Part shown: positions 50,968 to 55,831 of the stretch, piece by piece
How the letters are laid out: each line of letters begins with the position of its first letter
How positions within the stretch are numbered: position 1 is the first letter of the stretch
NCBI GenBank assembly: GCA_029557535.1
Contig: JAKQII010000340.1
Location: 1-55,831 of the forward strand
DNA length: 55,831 nucleotides
DNA from: Acidobacteriota bacterium
GTDB taxonomy: Bacteria > Acidobacteriota > Blastocatellia > Pyrinomonadales > Pyrinomonadaceae
Direction of reading: 5' to 3'
Notes under the pieces: generated by a model
The model's input: only the letters and a program-made list of their open reading frames with translations
What the model was told of the DNA's origin: nothing
Database searches by the model: none
Program-made: the position numbers and the translations under genes

Positions 50968-52491
50968 ATGGCGCAACTCCACGAACACAGAGCCAAGCAG
51001 ATCCTTGCGGCACACGATATCCCGATTCCACGCGGCCGGGTCGCACGCGATGCCGACGAAGCGCGGTCGATCGCCCGCGAATCGGCCGGCCCGGTCGTCG
51101 TCAAGGCCCAGATCCACTCGACGTCACGCGCCGCGGCCGGCGGGATCAGATTTGCCGATTCGCCTGATGAAGCGATGGACGCCGCGCGGGCGCTCATCGG
51201 CAAAGAGGTCGGGGGAGATCTCTGCGAAGCCGTGTTGGTCGACGAGAGACTCCCGATCGACCGCGAGTTTTACCTTGGCTTCATCATCGACAATGTCCTC
51301 AAGCGCCCGACCCTGTTGTTCTCCGCGGATGGCGGGAGCGGGATTGAAGACCGCGCCGCGTCGATGCGAAAACTTGTCTGCTCGGTCCGATCCGAGCCGA
51401 CGATCGAAACGATCCGTGAATTTTTGGGCCCTGACGCGGGCAATGACCGGGACGCGATCGCCGTGATCCTGCTCGGACTTTATCGCGCCGCCTTTTCCTG
51501 CGAGGCACGGACGGCTGAGATCAATCCGCTCGCGAAACTCAGCGACGGACGGCTTGTCGCCGTCGACGCGCGAGTTTCAGTCGATGACTACGCCGTGTTC
51601 AGGCACGCCGATCTCGGGATCGACATGGCGCGCGAACTCGGCCACACGCCGACCAAGCTCGAACGCATCGCCTGGGACGTCGAACGTGACGACTTTCGCG
51701 GGACGTTCTACTTTGTCGAGATCGAGGGCAACGGCGATTCCGGAGGGGCGAAGATCGGTTTCCACGGCGCGGGCGGCGGCGGATCGATGGCGTCGCTGGA
51801 TGCAGCCCAGCGGAACGGGCTGTCGCCGGCCTGTTACGTCGACACCAGCGGCAATCCGCCGGCTTCAAAGGTCTACCGCGCGGCGCGCATCATCCTTTCG
51901 ATCCCGGGCACCAAAGGCTATTTTCTTTCGGGTTCCGGCGTCGCCAGCCAGGAGCAGTTCGGGCTCGCCCGTGCCGTGCTCAAGGCGTTCCTCGAGGTTC
52001 GACCGCGCATTCCGGCGGTGCTCCGACTCGGTGGCAACGGCGAGGACATCGCCAAAGAACTGGTCGAGCGCTACGCGCCGATGCTTCCGGCGCCGATCGA
52101 GGCTTTCCGCAAAGAGGACTCGGCCGACAAATGCGCCGAACGTTTGCGCAAACTGATCATTGACGCCGATCCGCCGACGATTGACGTCCGGCCGGCCGTT
52201 GCGGATTTCAGAGAAGATTACCGATTCGAAACGCGGACAGGATCCGTCGCGTTCGACTACTCGCGGATCGATCTGCGGTCCGCGCGGCAGATCACCGAAT
52301 CTTGTCCGCAGAAGATCCTCAAGGTCAACGACGAAGGCCGGCCGGAACTGGCGATCGGGCGCGACGAGGCGGCTCGCGGAAAATGCACCGAGTGTCTGGC
52401 GTGCGAGTTTGCGGCGCGCGATCTGGGGCTCGACGCCGTGCGGATCGAATTCCCGATCCCGGGTCTTGAGACGACACGGGAGGGCGGCTGA
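50968..52491 (+). CDS. SucC-like ATP-grasp CoA-ligase subunit with C-terminal FixX-like [4Fe-4S] domain
   Basis: This is a 507-residue protein. The first ~410 residues match the beta subunit of succinyl-CoA-synthetase-type ligases: MAQLHEHRAKQILAAHDIPI, GPVVVKAQIHSTSRAAAGGI, ARTAEINPLAKLSDGRLVAV, GGNGEDIAKELVERYAPM. SucC is normally about 390 long. The extra C-terminus (about 410-507) holds four cysteines, ESCPQKIL (C446) and GKCTECLACEF (C473, C476, C479), in the CP...CxxCxxC arrangement of FixX/ETF-quinone oxidoreductase-type ferredoxin domains. It therefore looks like a CoA ligase beta subunit fused to an iron-sulfur domain. It is followed 4 bp later by a SucD-like gene. Confidence 0.88.
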   Translation: MAQLHEHRAKQILAAHDIPIPRGRVARDADEARSIARESAGPVVVKAQIHSTSRAAAGGIRFADSPDEAMDAARALIGKEVGGDLCEAVLVDERLPIDREFYLGFIIDNVLKRPTLLFSADGGSGIEDRAASMRKLVCSVRSEPTIETIREFLGPDAGNDRDAIAVILLGLYRAAFSCEARTAEINPLAKLSDGRLVAVDARVSVDDYAVFRHADLGIDMARELGHTPTKLERIAWDVERDDFRGTFYFVEIEGNGDSGGAKIGFHGAGGGGSMASLDAAQRNGLSPACYVDTSGNPPASKVYRAARIILSIPGTKGYFLSGSGVASQEQFGLARAVLKAFLEVRPRIPAVLRLGGNGEDIAKELVERYAPMLPAPIEAFRKEDSADKCAERLRKLIIDADPPTIDVRPAVADFREDYRFETRTGSVAFDYSRIDLRSARQITESCPQKILKVNDEGRPELAIGRDEAARGKCTECLACEFAARDLGLDAVRIEFPIPGLETTREGG

Positions 52492-52495
52492 TCAA

Positions 52496-53407
52496 ATGGC
52501 CATTTTGGTAGACAAATCGAAGCGGGTCATCGTGCAGGGAATCACCGGCCGCGAGGGTTCGGCGCGTGCGAAGCTGATGCTCGATTACGGAACCCGGATC
52601 GTCGGCGGCTGCACGCCGGGACGCGGCGGCCAGGAAGTTCACGGTTTGCCCGTATTTGAATCCGTCGGCGAGGCGAACGACGCGCTCGGTCCGATCGACA
52701 TTTCGGTGATCTTTGTACCTGCGCCACGCGTCAAGTCGGCGGCGATCGAAGCGATCGAGTCCGGCGTTCCGCTGCTCGCGCTGATCTCCGACCGGGTGCC
52801 GCTATACGACGTCCTTGAGATCTGCGAGATCGCCGACGAACACGGCGCGAAATTCGTCGGCCCGAATACGGTCGGCGTGATCTCGCCCGGGGAGGCCGTC
52901 CTCGGCATGATGGGCGGACGCGCCGAGACTGCACGTGAATGGTTTCATCCGGGACGGGTCGGAATAATGTCGCGAAGCGGCGGGTTGTCGGCCTCGACCG
53001 GCTATTACATCTGCCGGACCGGACACGGCATTTCGACGATCTGCCATGTCGGCGGCGACGCCGTGATCGGCCTGACGTTCCCCGAGATCGCGCTGATGTT
53101 CGAGGACGACCCCGAGACGGATCTGATCGTCATGATCGGCGAGATCGGCGGTTCGCAGGAGGAGCAGGTCGCGGATTTGATCGAATCGGGGCGGATCCGG
53201 AAACCTGTTGTCGCCTATGTCGGTGGCCGCGCCGCGAAATCCGGCACGCGCTATTCGCATGCCGGGGCGATCATCGAAGGCGGTCGCGGTACCTGGGACG
53301 GAAAAGTGGCGCGGCTCACGGAAGCCGGTGCGACGGTTGTTGAACAGTTTGGTGAGATCGCCGCCGGGGTCGCGGCGAAACTCGGTGACGCGGAATTCGG
53401 TTCTTGA
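52496..53407 (+). CDS. SucD-like CoA-binding ligase alpha subunit
   Basis: This is a 303-residue alpha subunit of the succinyl-CoA synthetase type. It has RVIVQGITGREGSARAKLML, GGCTPGRGGQEVHGLPVF, FVGPNTVGVISPGE, GRVGIMSRSGGLSASTGYYI and phosphohistidine H255 in SGTRYSHAGAIIEGGRGTW. With the upstream SucC-like subunit it would form an NDP-dependent acyl-CoA ligase. Because citryl-CoA-lyase-like and PrpD-like genes share the operon, citryl-CoA synthetase-like activity is a reasonable reading; malate-CoA ligase is an alternative. Confidence 0.9.
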   Translation: MAILVDKSKRVIVQGITGREGSARAKLMLDYGTRIVGGCTPGRGGQEVHGLPVFESVGEANDALGPIDISVIFVPAPRVKSAAIEAIESGVPLLALISDRVPLYDVLEICEIADEHGAKFVGPNTVGVISPGEAVLGMMGGRAETAREWFHPGRVGIMSRSGGLSASTGYYICRTGHGISTICHVGGDAVIGLTFPEIALMFEDDPETDLIVMIGEIGGSQEEQVADLIESGRIRKPVVAYVGGRAAKSGTRYSHAGAIIEGGRGTWDGKVARLTEAGATVVEQFGEIAAGVAAKLGDAEFGS

Positions 53408-53429
53408 TCGAGACCGGACGGAGGACAAG

Positions 53430-54299
53430 ATGAAAAAAATTGCACTTATGTTATTTGTTGTCGCGCTCCTGTCGGCGGGCGCTACGGCGCAGGGCGGAAA
53501 GACAAAACGGAGCATTCAGCAACTCGGGGTGGAGGCAAACTTCGCGCGGCCGGACGGCAAGGACATGGTCTTCTACATCAAGGGGTGGGCCTATTCGTTC
53601 ATACCCGGCGAGCGTCCGCAAAAGCTTTTCGGCGTCGACGGCTATAACATCCGGCGGCGGGTCGACACGCCGGAAAAGGACGGCTTCTTCCTCTCGACGC
53701 GCGAGATCGTGTTCTACACCGATCCAAAGACGGACGAGATAATCGACGAGTGGACGAATCCCTGGACGAAGGAGAAATGCGAGGTCTTTCACATTCAGAA
53801 CGATCCGGTCAACGGCCGGTTCCGCGTCCGCGACGGCAAATACATCAGCGTTTCGATGGACGGCAGATCCGAACGCGGCGAGCTCTCTCCGCCGGCGGAG
53901 ATCGGAGACCACCTTGTCTGGACGTCGGACGTCTTTCCGTTTTATCCGCTGCCCGGATTCGATCGGAACTACACCGCGAGCGAGATGTTCGACTTTTACG
54001 TTGAAAAGGAAGAGCTTTACAAAACGACGCCGCCAAAGAACGTGATGATCAGCTGGACACGTGTCGGACCGTGGCTGCCGTGGATGAAGATGCCGAAAAA
54101 CGACGGCGTGATCATCATCCACGCGCGCAGCTATCGCATGGAATCGTGGGAACTGCTTCCCGAGAGGATCAAAAAGATCGTGCGCGACAAATATCCCTCG
54201 TACATGACGGCGCCGGCGACGGTCGATCCGGCAAAGCCGAACGAGACGTCGTGGACCTTCTACAACCGCGTGATGGCGGAGAGGAAATCAAAGCAGTAA
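53430..54299 (+). CDS. Secreted DUF1838-like protein, second copy
   Basis: This is a 289-residue exported protein (signal MKKIALMLFVVALLSAGATAQ). The mature part has RRVDTPEKDGFFLSTREIVF, YTDPKTDEIIDEWTNPWTKE, FPFYPLPGFDRNYTASEMFD and VMISWTRVGPWLPWMKMP, in the DUF1838 layout also seen at 42609. GGAGGAC is placed well before the ATG at 53430, which fixes the start. It follows the SucD-like gene by 22 bp, so an exported protein is in the same run as cytosolic CoA enzymes. Confidence 0.78.
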   Translation: MKKIALMLFVVALLSAGATAQGGKTKRSIQQLGVEANFARPDGKDMVFYIKGWAYSFIPGERPQKLFGVDGYNIRRRVDTPEKDGFFLSTREIVFYTDPKTDEIIDEWTNPWTKEKCEVFHIQNDPVNGRFRVRDGKYISVSMDGRSERGELSPPAEIGDHLVWTSDVFPFYPLPGFDRNYTASEMFDFYVEKEELYKTTPPKNVMISWTRVGPWLPWMKMPKNDGVIIIHARSYRMESWELLPERIKKIVRDKYPSYMTAPATVDPAKPNETSWTFYNRVMAERKSKQ

Positions 54300-54300
54300 G

Positions 54301-54408
54301 CGGAATTTGCGATTTGCGATTTGCAATCGGCCGTTTGACTGCGGTCCGCAGTTCGATTGACGGTTTCAAGTCCGCCCGATCGCAAATCGTAGATCGCAAC
54401 CGCAAATA
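54301..54408. repeat. Word-repeat patch of TGCGATT units in inverted arms
   Basis: The left arm (54305-54332) is TTTGCGATTTGCGATTTGCA and related. The right arm (about 54378-54408) contains GATCGCAAATCGTAGATCGC and CGCAAATAA. The arms are complementary around a spacer that itself contains TGCGGTCCGCA, a near-palindrome. It lies between two island genes on the plus strand. Confidence 0.85.
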
Positions 54409-54413
54409 AGCCT

Positions 54414-55478
54414 ATGACTCGAACCATTATTTTCATTCTCTTGATTTCAATGACCGTTATGGCTCAGAACACTACGATCGGCGGCGTTTACGAGGCCGGA
54501 ATCGGCGCGACGGATGAAAAACCGCTCATTGCCTATTTTGAGCGGTTCGGCTATCGCGTCGGGGCGTCGGGCGAGATCGACGCCGCGAAGGCATTCGAAC
54601 TTTACGGGGTGCGATCGAAACTGCGTTCGATCAGGCTGCAGCATCTCGACTCGGATCATGGGCTGATCCGGATCATGGTTTGGGAAAAGCCGACCAACGA
54701 CGGCCTCCGGATGTCGCGAATGAACGTCCTCGGCAACCGTTGGGGAGCGATGATGACGGGCGACATCTACAATCTCCAAAATCACGCCGAAGAGGCGATC
54801 GCTCAGAAGATGCCTGTTTTCCTCGTTGAACCGCAGCGGGCCGAGATCTACAAGCTCGAGAAGCGGCCGACGCCGTTCCTCGAAAATTACGCAACGGTGC
54901 GCGAGATGTGCCTGATCCAGCCGCTGACCCGGCAAATACTCTTCCAACGCTTCGGGTATTCGCTGAAAAACTACGGAAAGATCAACGAGGATTCGTTTTT
55001 CAGATCGTCGCAGATCACGCATTTCGGAATGGTCGTCTACGCCAACCGTGAAAACCTGGATTTCTACGACAACGTGTTGGGCTTGCTGAGGGCGCGCGAC
55101 CACCAGGGCTACGACGCGACGTACGAAAATCCGTCCGCGCGCGCCGTTTTCAGCCTTGAGAAACACCAGAAATACGGCGCCACCGATTTCGACGATCCGC
55201 GAAGTTCGACCAACCCCGCCGAGGCCCGTTCGGGCCGGCTGAAGATAATCTGGTTCTCGCCGGACTCGAAACTCGACGACAAGACGGAGTTCTCACGTCC
55301 CGGAAGTCTCGGCTATTCGCTTTACACATATCGTGTGACCAACGTCTCCGAATATCACCGCCGGATCGCGAAAAGCAAGGCGACCAAACTGAGCAACATC
55401 ATCACGGATGAATTCGGGGAAAAGAGCTTCTCCTTTCGCGCGCCTGACGGTTACGACTGGGTGATCGTTGGGAACTGA
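54414..55478 (+). CDS. Secreted VOC (glyoxalase-fold)-like protein
   Basis: This is a 354-residue exported protein (signal MTRTIIFILLISMTVMAQ). VYEAGIGATDEKPLIAYFER and ITHFGMVVYANRENLDFYDN mark two glyoxalase-like modules. The C-terminus GEKSFSFRAPDGYDWVIVGN matches the end of a VOC unit. An exported VOC protein is unusual, since most are cytosolic. It is the last clear gene of the island, and resembles in layout the cytosolic VOC protein at 36832. Confidence 0.75.
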   Translation: MTRTIIFILLISMTVMAQNTTIGGVYEAGIGATDEKPLIAYFERFGYRVGASGEIDAAKAFELYGVRSKLRSIRLQHLDSDHGLIRIMVWEKPTNDGLRMSRMNVLGNRWGAMMTGDIYNLQNHAEEAIAQKMPVFLVEPQRAEIYKLEKRPTPFLENYATVREMCLIQPLTRQILFQRFGYSLKNYGKINEDSFFRSSQITHFGMVVYANRENLDFYDNVLGLLRARDHQGYDATYENPSARAVFSLEKHQKYGATDFDDPRSSTNPAEARSGRLKIIWFSPDSKLDDKTEFSRPGSLGYSLYTYRVTNVSEYHRRIAKSKATKLSNIITDEFGEKSFSFRAPDGYDWVIVGN

Positions 55479-55534
55479 TAAAAGATCCTGCCCGAGGATT
55501 GGATATCGAGAAACCTGATGATCAGGGCTGACCT

Positions 55535-55753
55535 TCACTCCTTCGATGAGAACGCCCCGCGGATCATGAACCCGGTGAACGCCGTCAGCACACCGCTCAT
55601 CAGGAGAAAGAACGGCAGGACCGGACCCCGGAGAAGATCGACGTCACCGAAGTTGGGTTTGACCCCGACAAAAATATAGATCACGAACAAGGTCGCGCTC
55701 GCGGCAAGCATCGCGTATCCGAGCCAGAGAATCGCCCGGCCAAGTTTCTGCAT
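55535..55753 (-). CDS. Small two-helix membrane protein
   Basis: This is a 72-residue protein with two hydrophobic segments (about 6-30, ILWLGYAMLAASATLFVIYI, and about 44-66, VLPFFLLMSGVLTAFTGFMI). No family is recognised. It is on the minus strand, converging on the secreted VOC gene. A run GGAGGCG precedes the ATG at 55753. Confidence 0.65.
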   Translation of the reverse strand: MQKLGRAILWLGYAMLAASATLFVIYIFVGVKPNFGDVDLLRGPVLPFFLLMSGVLTAFTGFMIRGAFSSKE

Positions 55754-55831
55754 CGGTTCGCCTCCGTGAGAATGGATATTAGCATTTCATTCGGGATTGC
55801 GCACGGAGGTTCGGAGGCCGCGAAGTAGCGT

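Overview
The window looks like chromosomal DNA of a moderately GC-rich, Gram-negative-type heterotroph, most plausibly an acidobacterium of the Blastocatellia/Pyrinomonadaceae kind. The reasons are an Alternative Complex III operon, a large TonB-dependent receptor with an N-terminal carboxypeptidase-regulatory domain, many secreted beta-barrel-type proteins, and intergenic 'word' repeats. The taxon is an inference. I saw no rRNA, tRNA, CRISPR array, insertion sequence or phage gene.

Left part (1-18.6 kb) is mostly housekeeping. It starts inside actC of Alternative Complex III (actA-actB-actC, minus strand). Then come a ROK-family protein diverging from a DedA protein, a GHMP kinase, purQ and purS, a Tic20/DUF4870-like membrane protein, purB, asd, a site-2-protease/CBS protein with two tandem universal stress proteins, a 76-residue Cys-rich protein, an aminotransferase and an NTF2-like protein.

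Right part (18.8-55.5 kb) is one long catabolic island in several divergent operons. It holds a TonB receptor, an MFS carrier, many C-N bond hydrolases (hydantoinase/dihydropyrimidinase-like, HyuA, HyuB, isochorismatase-like amidase, nitrilase-like, amidohydrolase) and a CoA-dependent set (AMP-forming acyl-CoA ligase, CaiB-type CoA-transferase, HMG-CoA-lyase-like, aldehyde dehydrogenase, citryl-CoA-lyase-like, MmgE/PrpD, SucC/SucD-like pair). It also holds a flavin amine oxidase, two VOC proteins, two DUF1838-like proteins, two CpcT/CpeT-like proteins and a HutC-type GntR regulator.

The most interesting signal is a 20-bp palindrome, TTGTTATA-N4-TATRACAA, in front of five transcription units of this island: at 27663 (CpcT-like/hyuA), 36793 (CaiB/VOC), 40974 (hyuB), 47949 (TonB receptor/citryl-CoA-lyase-like) and 50942 (SucC-like). 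It ties genes spread over more than 23 kb into one probable regulon. Read together, the enzymes fit uptake of a nitrogen heterocycle (cyclic imide, ureide or lactam), ring opening, deamidation, CoA activation and C-C cleavage. Two bilin-lyase-fold proteins and a tricarboxylate-type module (PrpD, SucCD-like, citryl-CoA-lyase-like) raise a speculative link to tetrapyrrole-derived imides.

A second pattern is a set of at least seven intergenic patches made of short degenerate words (such as GGTCAGTG, GAGCAGTG, ATCCGAA, AATCTTG, TGCGATT, GTAGACGG), mostly in complementary arms able to form hairpins. One of them supplies the last codons and stop of purQ.
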